A stretch of 64,000 bases of DNA, taken from Acidocella sp. (GTDB lineage: Bacteria; Pseudomonadota; Alphaproteobacteria; Acetobacterales; Acetobacteraceae). The translations under genes and the position numbers were made by a program. The stretch lies in contig DAIDEE010000006.1 of assembly GCA_027308685.1 (NCBI GenBank), positions 156,628 to 220,627 on the forward strand, given 5' to 3'. The stretch's first letter is position 1. Each line of letters begins with the position of its first letter. The notes under the pieces were generated by a model that made no database searches, was not told where the DNA came from, and was given only the letters and a program-made list of their open reading frames with translations. Below are positions 29,124 to 38,593 of the stretch, one piece after another.

Positions 29124-31463
29124 ATGCTTTCCAGGAATCTTGAACAAACATTACATCGTGCTCTGACGCTGGCGGCTGACCGCAAGCATGAATACGCAAC
29201 CCTGGAACATTTGCTGCTTGGCCTTATCGATGATGCCGATGCCATCACCGTGCTGCGTGCCTGTGGCGTCGATATCGATAAAATTAAAAAGGATCTCACT
29301 GAGTTTCTCGATAAGGACCTGGCAGGTTTGGCAACCGACCGCTCCGGCGACCCAAAACCCACCGCAGGCTTCCAGCGCGTGGTGCAACGTGCTGCCATCC
29401 ATGTGCAGTCGTCGGGCCGCGATGAAGTGACCGGCGCCAATGTGCTGGTGGCATTGTTCAGCGAGCGGGAAAGCCACGCGGTATATTTTCTGCAACTGCA
29501 GGATATGACCCGTCTGGATGCGGTGAATTTCATTTCGCACGGCATCGCCAAATCGCCGGGTAAATCTGCTCCGCGCACGCCTAGCGGGTCGGCTGACCAA
29601 CCGGAAGCCGAACGCGAGGAAAAAACTGCCAAGCGTGGCCAGGATGCGCTTTCAACCTATTGTGTGAATTTGAACAAAAAGGCGACCGCCGGAAAGATCG
29701 ACCCGCTGATCGGGCGCGAGCACGAGATAGAGCGTACCATCCAAATTCTCTGCCGCCGCACCAAGAACAACCCGCTCTATGTCGGTGATCCCGGGGTCGG
29801 CAAAACCGCCATTGCTGAGGGTCTGGCAAAACGTATTGTCGATGGCGATGTGCCGGAAGTACTGGCCAAATGCACCATCTATGCGCTCGATATGGGCGCC
29901 TTGTTGGCCGGCACGCGTTACCGTGGTGACTTTGAGGAGCGCTTGAAAGCGGTTGTCACCGAGATGGAAAATTCACCCGGGGCTATTTTGTTCATCGATG
30001 AAATCCATACTGTTATCGGGGCGGGCGCTACCTCCGGCGGCGCGATGGATGCTTCCAATTTGCTCAAGCCTGCCTTGGCGCAAGGTACACTTCGTTGCAT
30101 CGGCTCCACCACCTATAAGGAGTTCCGCAATTACTTCGAGAAGGACCGTGCTCTGGTGCGGCGATTCCAGAAAATTGATGTGAACGAGCCATCAGTGGAA
30201 GATGCCGTGAAAATCTTGCGTGGCCTTAAAACTGCCTACGAAAAACACCATAAGGTTCGTTACACCGACGATGCGATCAGGGGTGCGGTGGAACTGGCTG
30301 CCAAATACATCAACGACCGCAAGCTGCCGGATAAAGCCATCGACGTGATCGATGAAGCCGGAGCCGCCCGGATGCTGCAACCTGAGGGCAAGCGGCGTAA
30401 AACCGTGACGCTGAAGGACATCGAGGAGATGGTCTCCAAAATTGCTCGCATTCCGCCCAAATCGGTCTCGGCTGACGATAAGGAAGTGCTGCGGACCCTG
30501 GAGCGCGATTTGAAATCGATGGTGTTCGGCCAGAACGCCGCCATCGAGGCGCTCTCGGCTGCGATCAAACTTTCGCGCGCTGGCTTGCGGGATTCCGAAA
30601 AGCCGATCGGCAATTACCTGTTCTCCGGCCCCACCGGCGTCGGTAAAACCGAAGTGGCGCGGCAGTTGTCTTCGACTCTCGGCATCGAACTGGTTCGCTT
30701 CGATATGAGCGAATATATGGAGCGTCATTCGGTCTCACGCCTGATTGGTGCCCCACCTGGTTATGTAGGGTTCGACCAGGGCGGTATGCTGACCGACGCC
30801 ATCGACCAGCACCCGCATTGCGTACTGCTGCTTGACGAGATCGAGAAAGCGCATCCGGATTTGTTCAATATCCTGCTGCAAATTATGGATCACGGGAAGC
30901 TCACCGATCATAACGGCAAAAAGATCGATTTCCGCAATGTCATTCTCATCATGACCACCAACGCCGGTGCGGCTGACATGGCGAAAGCCGGAATCGGGTT
31001 CGGCCGCGAGGTGCGGGTGGGCGAGGATGAAGAGGCAATTAAGCGGATGTTCACACCGGAATTCCGCAACCGTCTTGATGCGGTGATTCCGTTCGCCGCC
31101 CTCACGCCTGAAATCGTTGGCCGTGTGGTCGAGAAATTCATCATGCAGCTTGAGGCGCAACTGGCTGACCGTAATGTTACGATCGAGCTATCCTCGGCAG
31201 CCAAGGAATATCTGGCCGAACGCGGGTACGAACCACTTTATGGTGCCCGCCCGCTGGCCCGCGTCATCCAGGAACTCATCAAAAAGCCGCTCGCCGAAGA
31301 ATTATTATTCGGCAAGCTGGTCAAAGGTGGCGCGGTCAAAGTCACGCTCAAGGATGGCAAATTGGCTTTCGACGTTACCCCAGCTGCGGCATCGTCGTTA
31401 CCCAAGCCAGAGGCTGAAGGTGATGACGGCGCCGGCGAGAAGCTACCCGAGGAAGTTCACTAG
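29124..31463 (+). CDS. clpA: ATP-dependent Clp protease ATP-binding subunit ClpA
   Basis: ClpA is a hexameric unfoldase for ClpP. The ATG at 29124 gives the family-standard [17 protein letters not shown]; a GTG seven codons upstream is in frame but unlikely. Domains in order are the Clp N domain (1-140), a linker, AAA+ D1 with [15 protein letters not shown], and AAA+ D2 with [14 protein letters not shown]. The IGL-type loop for ClpP docking appears as KAGIGFGRE near 30985-31010. The sequence is intact over about 779 residues. Confidence 0.97.
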   Translation: MLSRNLEQTLHRALTLAADRKHEYATLEHLLLGLIDDADAITVLRACGVDIDKIKKDLTEFLDKDLAGLATDRSGDPKPTAGFQRVVQRAAIHVQSSGRDEVTGANVLVALFSERESHAVYFLQLQDMTRLDAVNFISHGIAKSPGKSAPRTPSGSADQPEAEREEKTAKRGQDALSTYCVNLNKKATAGKIDPLIGREHEIERTIQILCRRTKNNPLYVGDPGVGKTAIAEGLAKRIVDGDVPEVLAKCTIYALDMGALLAGTRYRGDFEERLKAVVTEMENSPGAILFIDEIHTVIGAGATSGGAMDASNLLKPALAQGTLRCIGSTTYKEFRNYFEKDRALVRRFQKIDVNEPSVEDAVKILRGLKTAYEKHHKVRYTDDAIRGAVELAAKYINDRKLPDKAIDVIDEAGAARMLQPEGKRRKTVTLKDIEEMVSKIARIPPKSVSADDKEVLRTLERDLKSMVFGQNAAIEALSAAIKLSRAGLRDSEKPIGNYLFSGPTGVGKTEVARQLSSTLGIELVRFDMSEYMERHSVSRLIGAPPGYVGFDQGGMLTDAIDQHPHCVLLLDEIEKAHPDLFNILLQIMDHGKLTDHNGKKIDFRNVILIMTTNAGAADMAKAGIGFGREVRVGEDEEAIKRMFTPEFRNRLDAVIPFAALTPEIVGRVVEKFIMQLEAQLADRNVTIELSSAAKEYLAERGYEPLYGARPLARVIQELIKKPLAEELLFGKLVKGGAVKVTLKDGKLAFDVTPAAASSLPKPEAEGDDGAGEKLPEEVH

Positions 31464-31469
31464 AGATTA

Positions 31470-31508
31470 CCCTCCCTTATCCGCTGGTTTGCGCAGCGGG
31501 TGAGGGGG
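31470..31508 (+). terminator. Hairpin after clpA, possible terminator without T-tract
   Basis: A stem CCGCTG/CAGCGG around a GTTTGCG loop sits inside outer CCTC/GAGG pairing, just after the clpA stop. No T-run follows, so it may be a weak terminator or an mRNA-stabilising structure. Confidence 0.4.
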
Positions 31509-31546
31509 CTCTGGCGTTCATTCTGAGGCGGGGATAGTCTTGGTTC

Positions 31547-33373
31547 ATGATTGAAACAGGCTTGTGCCCGTGTGGCAGTGGATTACGGCAGATTAAATGC
31601 TGTGCGCTGGATTTAGCGACTCTTAGTCCAGCCAGTGCCACCGACGCCCTCACGCCGATGTTGGCGCAGGCCGAGTTGCTTATCAACGCCGATGATATCG
31701 CCGCAGCCAAATTGTTGTTGCAACAATTCCTCGAACTAGCGCCGGGGCGTGAAGACGCACTGGTGCTGTATTATCAGTTACTGCGAAGCCAAAATAATTT
31801 ACCCGCAGCGGAGGTTGTCATCCGCCGGGTTGTAACGTTGAACCCTAATAATTTTTGGGCCACCAACGAGCTAACGTTGATGTTGATCAATCGGGGGGCG
31901 CTGGCGGAAGCCGAAATGCACGCCCGCAATGCCATACGTATTGCTCCGCAAAACGCCCAGGCCCATAATCTCATGGGCCTTGTCCTCACTGAAGCCAATC
32001 GGCCGCTGGTGGGTGAATATCATTACCGCAAGGTGCTTGAACTAGCCGGGCCGGACGAGCCGATCACGCTCGCCAATTTGGCTTGGAACCTCAAAAACCA
32101 AGGGCGGATTGATGAAGCCCGCAGTCTTTATGAAAAATCGGTGAAATTAAAACCCGATGTGATCCAAACCATATTGGGCTGGGCCCGTATGGAAGAGGCT
32201 GATCGTAAATTTGAAGCGGCCTTGATATTGCTGGACCAGGCCGGGGCCATTGCGCCTGACAATCCCAGTGTACAGTTAACCCGCGCCACCGTATTATCGC
32301 GCGTAAAACGCACTGATGAAGCATTGGCGATTTTACACGAGCCAGAGGCGGCGGATGGTGCGCCAGCGATCAAACTAGGGCCGGCTGAACTGTCAGAAAA
32401 AGGCCGGCTGCTCAATCAGTTAGGCCGCTACGACGAGGCGTTTGAAGCCTTCGATACCGCCAAAAAACGTGCCGTGCAATTTGGTGCGCGCACCTACATG
32501 CGCGATGCTGCCCTTGACCTCGTCACCCGGTTGAAAAGTTTTTTTACCAAGCGCCGGGTTGGTACTTTGCCAGTGGCCAGCACCCGCACAGATATACCAC
32601 AACCAATTTTCATCATCGGCTTTCCACGCTCCGGCACCACGCTGATCGAGCAAACCCTCACTGTGCATCCCAAAATTTCGGCGGGCGATGAACTGCCCTA
32701 CATCAACGACATCACCACTATTATGCCGCGCCTGCTGGCCAGCCCGCTTTCCTACCCGGAAGCGCTGGTGGAATTATGGATGGGCGACCAGCGCGACGGC
32801 TTGAATGAATTGCGCGACTATTACCTCAACCGTGCCGCCAAAAGCGGTATTTTTCGTGAAGGCGCGGATTTCTTCACTGACAAAATGCCGCTGAATGAAA
32901 CCCACCTCGGCCTCATCTCACTGCTCTTTCCGCAATCGCCGATCATCCATGTCATCCGTCACCCGCTCGATGTTTTGCTATCGGTTTATTCCAACCATCT
33001 CACCCATGGGTTTTTCTGCGCTGCCCAGATGGAAACCATTGCCGAGCATTTTGCGCTGATTGCGGATTTGCTTGAGCATTACAAAGCCAATTTGAAAATG
33101 CGGTATCTGCCGGTGCGTTATGAGGACATGGTGGTGGATCAGGAAACCAATGTCCGTAAAATTCTAGATTTCATCGGCGTGCCCTTCGACGCCAAATGCC
33201 TGAGCTTCGAGAAAAACACCCGCTACGCCCGCACCGCCAGTTACGCCCAGGTGACTGAAAAACTCTACGACCGTTCGCGCTACCGTTACCGGCCCTACTT
33301 AAAGCAACTGGAACCCATACTGGAGCGATTGCAGCCGGTTATAAAACGGCTTGGCTATCAAATTGAACCATGA
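31547..33373 (+). CDS. TPR-containing sulfotransferase with N-terminal SEC-C-like zinc motif
   Basis: The protein has 608 residues. Residues 7-19 (CPCGSGLRQIKCC) match a SEC-C type zinc-binding motif. Residues about 40-330 are tetratricopeptide repeats (for example AWNLKNQGRIDEARSLYEKS). From about residue 348 a sulfotransferase domain begins with the PAPS-binding loop IFIIGFPRSGTTLIEQTL. A second cofactor segment follows (VIRHPLDVLLSVYSN, the 3'-phosphate motif with Arg and Ser). The acceptor is unknown. The three-part layout is found in alphaproteobacteria, and the SEC-C part may bind a protein partner. Confidence 0.85.
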   Translation: MIETGLCPCGSGLRQIKCCALDLATLSPASATDALTPMLAQAELLINADDIAAAKLLLQQFLELAPGREDALVLYYQLLRSQNNLPAAEVVIRRVVTLNPNNFWATNELTLMLINRGALAEAEMHARNAIRIAPQNAQAHNLMGLVLTEANRPLVGEYHYRKVLELAGPDEPITLANLAWNLKNQGRIDEARSLYEKSVKLKPDVIQTILGWARMEEADRKFEAALILLDQAGAIAPDNPSVQLTRATVLSRVKRTDEALAILHEPEAADGAPAIKLGPAELSEKGRLLNQLGRYDEAFEAFDTAKKRAVQFGARTYMRDAALDLVTRLKSFFTKRRVGTLPVASTRTDIPQPIFIIGFPRSGTTLIEQTLTVHPKISAGDELPYINDITTIMPRLLASPLSYPEALVELWMGDQRDGLNELRDYYLNRAAKSGIFREGADFFTDKMPLNETHLGLISLLFPQSPIIHVIRHPLDVLLSVYSNHLTHGFFCAAQMETIAEHFALIADLLEHYKANLKMRYLPVRYEDMVVDQETNVRKILDFIGVPFDAKCLSFEKNTRYARTASYAQVTEKLYDRSRYRYRPYLKQLEPILERLQPVIKRLGYQIEP

Positions 33374-33407
33374 GACCCCATCTATAAAAACATCAGAGGA
33401 TATTGTT

Positions 33408-33911
33408 ATGCGCCAGCCTTTCACGATCGCCATTTTGCTCAGTGTGGCAGGTCTAATTCCGTTTTTATTGGCCGGCATGGTCATTTTATTTGACCCGCTG
33501 CAATCACCCATCGCCACCCAGGTGCTGGTCTCCTACGGCGCGGTGATTTTATCCTTCATCGGTGCGGTGCATTGGGGGTTTGCGCTGCGTGATACAGCGC
33601 ACCCGGTGCAGGGCACACCACTAACGCCAGCCACTTTAGGGGCGGAGAGGCAATTGCTGACCTTTGGCGTGATCCCAGCGCTAATTGGCTGGATCGCCCT
33701 GATCGCCATGATTCACTTCACCGCTCCCGCCTTCGCGGTGTTTTTGCTGCTGGTTGGGTTCTTCATCACGATCGTGGTGGAAACTATCGGCAAGGGCCGC
33801 GGCGTGGTAGCCGGCAACTATCTGGCGTTGCGCTGGGTGGTGTCCATCGTAGTGCTGATTATTCTCCTGGTAGTGTTGTTTGCCATATTGTCAGGAATGC
33901 GCGTCGGCTAA
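33408..33911 (+). CDS. DUF3429 membrane protein
   Basis: The protein has 167 residues with about five membrane segments. The ATG at 33408 follows AGAGGA; an earlier in-frame start at 33351 would overlap the sulfotransferase gene and adds a hydrophilic leader. SYGAVILSFIGAVHWGFAL is the conserved DUF3429 core. A role is not established. Its stop overlaps the stop of the convergent copZ gene. Confidence 0.82.
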   Translation: MRQPFTIAILLSVAGLIPFLLAGMVILFDPLQSPIATQVLVSYGAVILSFIGAVHWGFALRDTAHPVQGTPLTPATLGAERQLLTFGVIPALIGWIALIAMIHFTAPAFAVFLLLVGFFITIVVETIGKGRGVVAGNYLALRWVVSIVVLIILLVVLFAILSGMRVG

Positions 33912-34123
33912 GCCGGCGTTTTCACGTCGTAGCCAGCCCCCTCGATGGCTGCTTTGATGTCTGACGTGGCAGCAGCACTGCCCACCTCCACCCGCTTCGT
34001 TTTCAGGTTTGCGTTTACGGTTGCAGCATTGTCGAGCTTGTGAACCGCGCGCTCGATCGAGGCGACGCAGCCCTCACAATCCATATCGGGGATGTCAAAC
34101 TGGTGCGGTGTGGCTTGGGTCAT
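33908..34123 (-). CDS. copZ: Copper chaperone CopZ (single HMA domain)
   Basis: This is a 71-residue ferredoxin-like HMA domain. The metal-binding site is DMDCEGCVAS (CxxC) near residue 15. The VNANLKTKRVEV strand and the AIEGAGYDV end complete the fold. It probably hands Cu(I) to CopA or CueR. AGGAGG lies six bases before the ATG. The gene is divergent from copA and shares its palindromic control region; a MerR-type promoter faces it. Confidence 0.92.
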   Translation of the reverse strand: MTQATPHQFDIPDMDCEGCVASIERAVHKLDNAATVNANLKTKRVEVGSAAATSDIKAAIEGAGYDVKTPA

Positions 34124-34144
34124 GATGTCCTCCTGTATCTAACA

Positions 34145-34175
34145 CCGATAAGGGTTGTCTCCGGGGGAAGGTCAA
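34145..34175 (-). promoter_or_regulatory. CueR-type promoter of copZ
   Basis: On the minus strand TTGACC (plus 34170-34175) and TATCGG (plus 34145-34150) are 19 bases apart. An over-long spacer is the hallmark of MerR-family activated promoters. The -35 box is one arm of the shared 26-base palindrome. Confidence 0.65.
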
Positions 34176-34190
34176 GCGCTTGACCTTCCC
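34165..34190. promoter_or_regulatory. 26-base perfect palindrome between copZ and copA
   Basis: GGGAAGGTCAAGC (34165-34177) is followed directly by its exact reverse complement GCTTGACCTTCCC (34178-34190). It places two -35 hexamers back to back, four bases apart: TTGACC for copA on the plus strand and TTGACC for copZ on the minus strand. The repeated ACCTTCCC half-sites are the same as those of known CueR boxes. Confidence 0.85.
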
Positions 34191-34211
34191 ATCATGGGAA
34201 CCCCATATGAT
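34180..34211 (+). promoter_or_regulatory. CueR-type promoter and operator of copA
   Basis: TTGACC (34180-34185) and TATGAT (34206-34211) are 20 bases apart, too long for unaided sigma70 and typical of MerR-family control. Between them TTCCCAT-C-ATGGGAA (34186-34200) is a perfect dyad. The ACCTTCCC half-site matches E. coli copA/cueO CueR boxes. The -10 box ends six bases before the A of the copA ATG, so the transcript would begin at or next to the start codon. Confidence 0.85.
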
Positions 34212-34216
34212 GAGGC

Positions 34217-36310
34217 ATGGTCCAGATCACTGCAGTTAAGACATTCGACCTCGCCATCGGGGGCATGACCTGTGCCAGTTGCGTTCTACGGGTTGAAAAA
34301 TCCCTGAGTAAGGTGTCTGGCGTGACCTCGGTGGCGGTGAACCTGGGTACCGAAACCGCCCATCTGGAAGCTAGTGCCGCTACCGAGCTTCAGGCATTGA
34401 TCGCGGCGGTGGAAAAGGCCGGATATATGGCCACGGCCCGTGCCGCCGCCCGACCACGAACCGGCCACCGGGAGCTTTACGAACTTTTCGCAGCAGCGGT
34501 TTTGTCGGTCCCTTTACTGTTTGGCATGGTCCTGCACCTGCCGGGCTGGGTGGAATTTGCCTTGGCGACACCGGTGCAATTCTGGCTGGGGGCGCGGTTT
34601 TATTGGGCGGGATTCAAGGCCGCCCGGGCTGGCTCCGGCAACATGGATCTGCTGGTCGCCCTCGGTACATCAGCCGCGTATTTCCTGTCAGCTTATGATT
34701 TTATCGTCGGCGCCGGGCCATTGTACTTTGAATCGTCGGCGGTGGTTATCACCCTCATCCGGCTCGGCAAATACCTCGAAGGCCGGGCCAAGCGGGATGC
34801 AGCAAAGGCGGTATCCGCTTTAACCAAACTGCGCCCTAGCGTGGCCCATATTCTCGGCAAGGCCGATGTACCGCTGGCTGCTGTCCAACGTGGCGATGTT
34901 CTTGAATTGCGCCCCGGTGAGCGTGTGCCTGTTGACGGGATTATCCTTGAGGGCATCGGAAGTTTCGATGAAAGCCATATCACCGGCGAGAGCCTGCCCG
35001 TGGTCCACGCCGCTGGAGCAACCGTACTGGCCGGAGCGATGAACCTTGATGCTGTGCTGCCGATGCGCGTGACCTCGCAGCCCGGCGAGACCCTGTTGGA
35101 CCGGATGGCCAGGCTGATTGACGCAGCACAATCCTCCAAGCCCAAAGTGCAACGGCTGGCGGACCAGATTGCTGCGGTGTTTGTACCAATTGTGCTGGTG
35201 ATCGCGCTGATCACCCTCGGCGGTTGGCTATTTGCGGGGGCCAGCACAGCCACAGCAATCATCAACGCGGTATCGGTGATGGTGATTGCCTGCCCCTGTG
35301 CGCTCGGTCTCGCCACTCCGGCCGCGATTCTCGCCGGCACCGGGGTTGCGGCCCGGTACGGGATTCTCATTCGCAATGCCGACGCGCTGGAACATGCCGC
35401 CAAGGTGAATTTTGTGGTGTTCGATAAAACCGGCACGCTCACGGAAGGTAAGCCAAAGCTCATTGTTAAGCAGAGTTTTTCTGCGAACAACGATGAACAA
35501 TTATGTGAAATTGCTGCATCATTGGCTGCTGCTGATACCCACCCGCTCTCCGCTGCCTTGCGCCATGCCGGTGCGAAACCCGCCGAATCTGTCCGTGCCT
35601 TGCCTGGCCGTGGCGTGGAAGGGGTGGTGGACGGCGTGCGCTATATTCTGGGTTCGCAAGCCTTGATCGAGGATGCCGGGGGCACGATCCCCGCCTCTAC
35701 GCTGCCAGCCACCGCCACTATTTCCTATCTCGCCCGGGCGGATGGGCAGGTGTTAGCTGGATTCGCGTTTGCCGACACTGTGCGCTCCGGCGCCAAAGCG
35801 GCTATCGCACGGCTGACAAATCTGGGTTGCACGGTGATGCTGCTTTCAGGCGACCGCAGCGCAGCCGCTGCCGCCATCGGGGCTGAACTGGGCATCACCG
35901 AAATCATCGCCGAAGCCTCGCCCGAGCAAAAACTCGCCGCCATCGATGCCAAACGCGCCGCCGGCTTGGTGGTGGCGATGGTGGGTGACGGCGTGAACGA
36001 CGCGCCCGCCCTGGCCGAAGCCGATGTCGGCATCGCCATCGGCACGGGCGCCGATGTTGCGCTGGAAACCGCCGATTTCGCCCTACTGCGGCTCGAGCCG
36101 ATGTTGGTGGCCGATGCGCTGCATTTGTCCCGCAAAATCTGGTCGACTCTCCGGCAAGGTTTATTCTGGGCGATGATCTATAATCTGGTCGGTATTCCGC
36201 TGGCTGCTTTCGGTGTCCTCTCACCGATGGTGGCCGGGGCGGCGATGGCGGCATCATCTGTCTGCGTGCTGGGTAATGCCTTGCGTCTAACTCATTGGAG
36301 GCCCTCATGA
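34217..36310 (+). CDS. copA: Cu(I)-exporting P1B-type ATPase
   Basis: CopA (697 residues) pumps Cu(I) to the periplasm. One N-terminal HMA domain carries GGMTCASC. The membrane metal site is CPCALGLATPAA in helix 6. The phosphorylation site is FDKTGTLTEGKP, followed by the P1B-specific HP motif (ADTHPLSAAL) and the hinge GDGVNDAPALAEADVGIAIG. The ATG lies immediately after the -10 element, so initiation is probably leaderless. cueR overlaps the end by four bases. Confidence 0.96.
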   Translation: MVQITAVKTFDLAIGGMTCASCVLRVEKSLSKVSGVTSVAVNLGTETAHLEASAATELQALIAAVEKAGYMATARAAARPRTGHRELYELFAAAVLSVPLLFGMVLHLPGWVEFALATPVQFWLGARFYWAGFKAARAGSGNMDLLVALGTSAAYFLSAYDFIVGAGPLYFESSAVVITLIRLGKYLEGRAKRDAAKAVSALTKLRPSVAHILGKADVPLAAVQRGDVLELRPGERVPVDGIILEGIGSFDESHITGESLPVVHAAGATVLAGAMNLDAVLPMRVTSQPGETLLDRMARLIDAAQSSKPKVQRLADQIAAVFVPIVLVIALITLGGWLFAGASTATAIINAVSVMVIACPCALGLATPAAILAGTGVAARYGILIRNADALEHAAKVNFVVFDKTGTLTEGKPKLIVKQSFSANNDEQLCEIAASLAAADTHPLSAALRHAGAKPAESVRALPGRGVEGVVDGVRYILGSQALIEDAGGTIPASTLPATATISYLARADGQVLAGFAFADTVRSGAKAAIARLTNLGCTVMLLSGDRSAAAAAIGAELGITEIIAEASPEQKLAAIDAKRAAGLVVAMVGDGVNDAPALAEADVGIAIGTGADVALETADFALLRLEPMLVADALHLSRKIWSTLRQGLFWAMIYNLVGIPLAAFGVLSPMVAGAAMAASSVCVLGNALRLTHWRPS

Positions 36311-36711
36311 GTGAGCTTGTGACCATCCGCGACGCCTCAATGACAACGGGCGTTTCGGCCAAAATGATCCGCCATTACGAGAGTATCGGCCTGATCAGCG
36401 CCCCGGCCCGCACTGAAAACCGTTACCGGCATTACAGTCAGCGTGATATTCATGAATTAGGATTTATCAGAAAAGCCCGTGATTTGGGGTTTCCGATCGA
36501 GGATATTCGCCATCTGCTGGCCTTATGGCGCGACCGCTCGCGCAGCTCGGCGGAGGTCAAGGCGATCGCGTTGCGCCACATCGCCGCCCTTGATGAGAAA
36601 GCCGCCGCCTTGCAGGCGATGAGCGCGACGTTGAAGCATCTGGCCTCAAACTGTCATGGTGACAACCGGCCGGATTGCCCGATCATCGATGCTTTAGACC
36701 GGCTGGGTTGA
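36307..36711 (+). CDS. cueR: Cu(I)-responsive MerR-family regulator CueR
   Basis: The protein has 134 residues from the ATG at 36307, overlapping the copA stop as ATGA. The winged-helix part reads TIRDASMTTGVSAKMIRHYE and continues SIGLISAPARTENRYRHY. A dimerisation helix follows. The C-terminal metal loop CHGDNRPDCPI holds two cysteines eight residues apart, as in Cu(I)/Ag(I)-sensing CueR. Being in the copA transcript, it should control its own synthesis through the palindromic region upstream of copA. Confidence 0.93.
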   Translation: MSELVTIRDASMTTGVSAKMIRHYESIGLISAPARTENRYRHYSQRDIHELGFIRKARDLGFPIEDIRHLLALWRDRSRSSAEVKAIALRHIAALDEKAAALQAMSATLKHLASNCHGDNRPDCPIIDALDRLG

Positions 36712-36733
36712 GCCTGGCGGTGGCCTGTATTTC

Positions 36734-36808
36734 TTGACTTTTCTGTAATTTTTCCCGATACGGCAGTTACTAAAGGGCTCTTGCGCCCCCGTACGCACCG
36801 CGCGTACG
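36734..36808 (+). promoter_or_regulatory. Possible promoter and leader hairpin before the DEAD-box gene
   Basis: TTGACT (36734-36739) could pair with a weak GATACG (36757-36762) at 17-base spacing. The leader then contains a hairpin CGTACGC-ACCGC-GCGTACG (36790-36808) ending 27 bases before the TTG start of the helicase gene. Cold-induced helicases often have structured leaders, but nothing here proves it. Confidence 0.3.
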
Positions 36809-36835
36809 TCATTCCTTTACGAACGGGTTTTTTGA

Positions 36836-38593
36836 TTGTCCGATAGCCAGAACACCGAAGTGGCGCAGTCTGCACCAGCTTCTGTTGACGCCGAGCCTAC
36901 CTCCGAAGCTGCCATGACGGTTGAAGCCCAGCCTGAAGTCATGTCTGGTGAGGCTGCCTGGTCTGCACATGAGGCGGGTGAGGGGCAGCCCCAGGAGGAT
37001 GCTGACGATGAAGATGGCTTTGCGCCACTAGGTCTCTCCGAGCCAATTCTGCGGGCTTTGCATGACAAAGGCTATCTGCGCCCCACCCCGATTCAGGCGC
37101 AGGCGATTCCCACCGTGCTGATGGGCCGTGACGTTTTGGGTTGTGCCCAGACCGGCACCGGAAAAACCGCAGGCTTTACGTTACCGTTGCTTGACATTCT
37201 TTCCGGCTCCCGCGCCCGCGCCCGGATGCCGCGCTCGCTTATTCTCGAACCGACGCGCGAACTGGCATTGCAGGTGGCGGAAAATTTTGTCGCTTACGGC
37301 AAATACCTCAAGCTCAATCATGCGCTGCTGATCGGCGGCGAGAGCATGAACGATCAGAAGGACGCGCTGACCAAGGGTGTTGACGTTCTCATTGCCACAC
37401 CTGGCCGGCTGATCGATTTGTTTGAACGCGGCGGCTTGATGTTGAACGACGTGCGCGTGCTGGTGATCGACGAAGCCGACCGGATGCTGGATATGGGCTT
37501 TATTCCGGACATTGAACGCATTGTGGCAATGCTGCCGAAAACCCGCCAGACGCTGTTTTTCTCTGCCACCATGGCACCGGAAATCCGCCGTCTGGCCGAT
37601 GCATTTTTGCAGAACCCGAAGGAAATCACGGTCTCTAAACCGGCTTCAGTCGCCACCACCATCACCAGCGGGCTGGTGCTGGTGCAAACGCATGACAAAC
37701 GCGAGGCTCTGCGCCGGTTGATCAAGTCTGAGGACGTGCAGAACGCGCTGATTTTTTGCAACCGCAAGCGCGATGTTGATATCTTGCTGAAATCTCTGGT
37801 CAAGCATGGTTTTGACGCTGGTGCCCTGCATGGCGATCTGGCGCAATCAGTGCGGTTTGCCACGCTGGAAAAATTCAAGGCCAATGAAATCCGGCTGCTG
37901 GTTTGCTCCGATGTTGCCGCGCGTGGAATCGACATCGGCGGTTTAAGCCATGTTTTCAACTTCGATGTGCCGCATCATGCTGAGGATTACGTGCACCGCA
38001 TTGGCCGTACCGGCCGCGCCGGGCGTGATGGCCGGGCATTCACCATTGCCACGCCTGACGATAAGCTGGCGGTGGAGGCGGTTGAAAAGCTGATTTCCGC
38101 GCCGATCCCGCGGATTGAAATTCCAGGTCTGGATTCTGCTGAATGGTCTGAGGATGACGGCCGGCGTGGCCGTGGTCGCGGCCGTGGCAAGCCTGTTGGC
38201 AAGCCCGCTGCTAAATCATCGGCGAAGCCACGCGATGAAGAACCGCGCCGTGAACGCGCCGCTCGCCCGCCGCGTGGTGAAACGCGTGCGCAAGCGCGTG
38301 TTGAACCGGCCCGGATTGAGCAACCGGTTGTTGAAACGCCGAAGCGTGAGGAATATCGTCGCCGCGAACCGCGTTATGCTGAGCGTGGTGAACGCCATGA
38401 GAGGTTTGATCGTGGCCAGGACAACGGCCCAAGCGTGCGTGGATTTGGCAATGATGTTCCAGCCTTCATGCTTATCCGTAAGCGTGCCGCCTTGAGCAAA
38501 CTTGCCGAGGCCGAGTTGAATGAGGGCTCGGAGCACGATATATCTTCAGAAGATACCAACAATTCCAGCAATAAGGCTGATATTGCCGCATGA
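36836..38593 (+). CDS. DEAD-box ATP-dependent RNA helicase (RhlE-like), probable TTG start
   Basis: The protein has 585 residues. An acidic N-terminal extension of about 60 residues precedes the Q motif (TPIQAQAIP), then [11 protein letters not shown] (motif I), PTRELALQ (Ia), [11 protein letters not shown] (II), SATM (III), and the C-terminal helicase motifs [12 protein letters not shown] and [13 protein letters not shown]. The tail from about residue 440 is Arg/Gly/Glu-rich ([16 protein letters not shown]), an RNA-binding feature. The frame opens with TTG at 36836; an ATG at 36914 would only trim the acidic extension. gcdH overlaps its end by four bases. Confidence 0.9.
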   Translation: MSDSQNTEVAQSAPASVDAEPTSEAAMTVEAQPEVMSGEAAWSAHEAGEGQPQEDADDEDGFAPLGLSEPILRALHDKGYLRPTPIQAQAIPTVLMGRDVLGCAQTGTGKTAGFTLPLLDILSGSRARARMPRSLILEPTRELALQVAENFVAYGKYLKLNHALLIGGESMNDQKDALTKGVDVLIATPGRLIDLFERGGLMLNDVRVLVIDEADRMLDMGFIPDIERIVAMLPKTRQTLFFSATMAPEIRRLADAFLQNPKEITVSKPASVATTITSGLVLVQTHDKREALRRLIKSEDVQNALIFCNRKRDVDILLKSLVKHGFDAGALHGDLAQSVRFATLEKFKANEIRLLVCSDVAARGIDIGGLSHVFNFDVPHHAEDYVHRIGRTGRAGRDGRAFTIATPDDKLAVEAVEKLISAPIPRIEIPGLDSAEWSEDDGRRGRGRGRGKPVGKPAAKSSAKPRDEEPRRERAARPPRGETRAQARVEPARIEQPVVETPKREEYRRREPRYAERGERHERFDRGQDNGPSVRGFGNDVPAFMLIRKRAALSKLAEAELNEGSEHDISSEDTNNSSNKADIAA

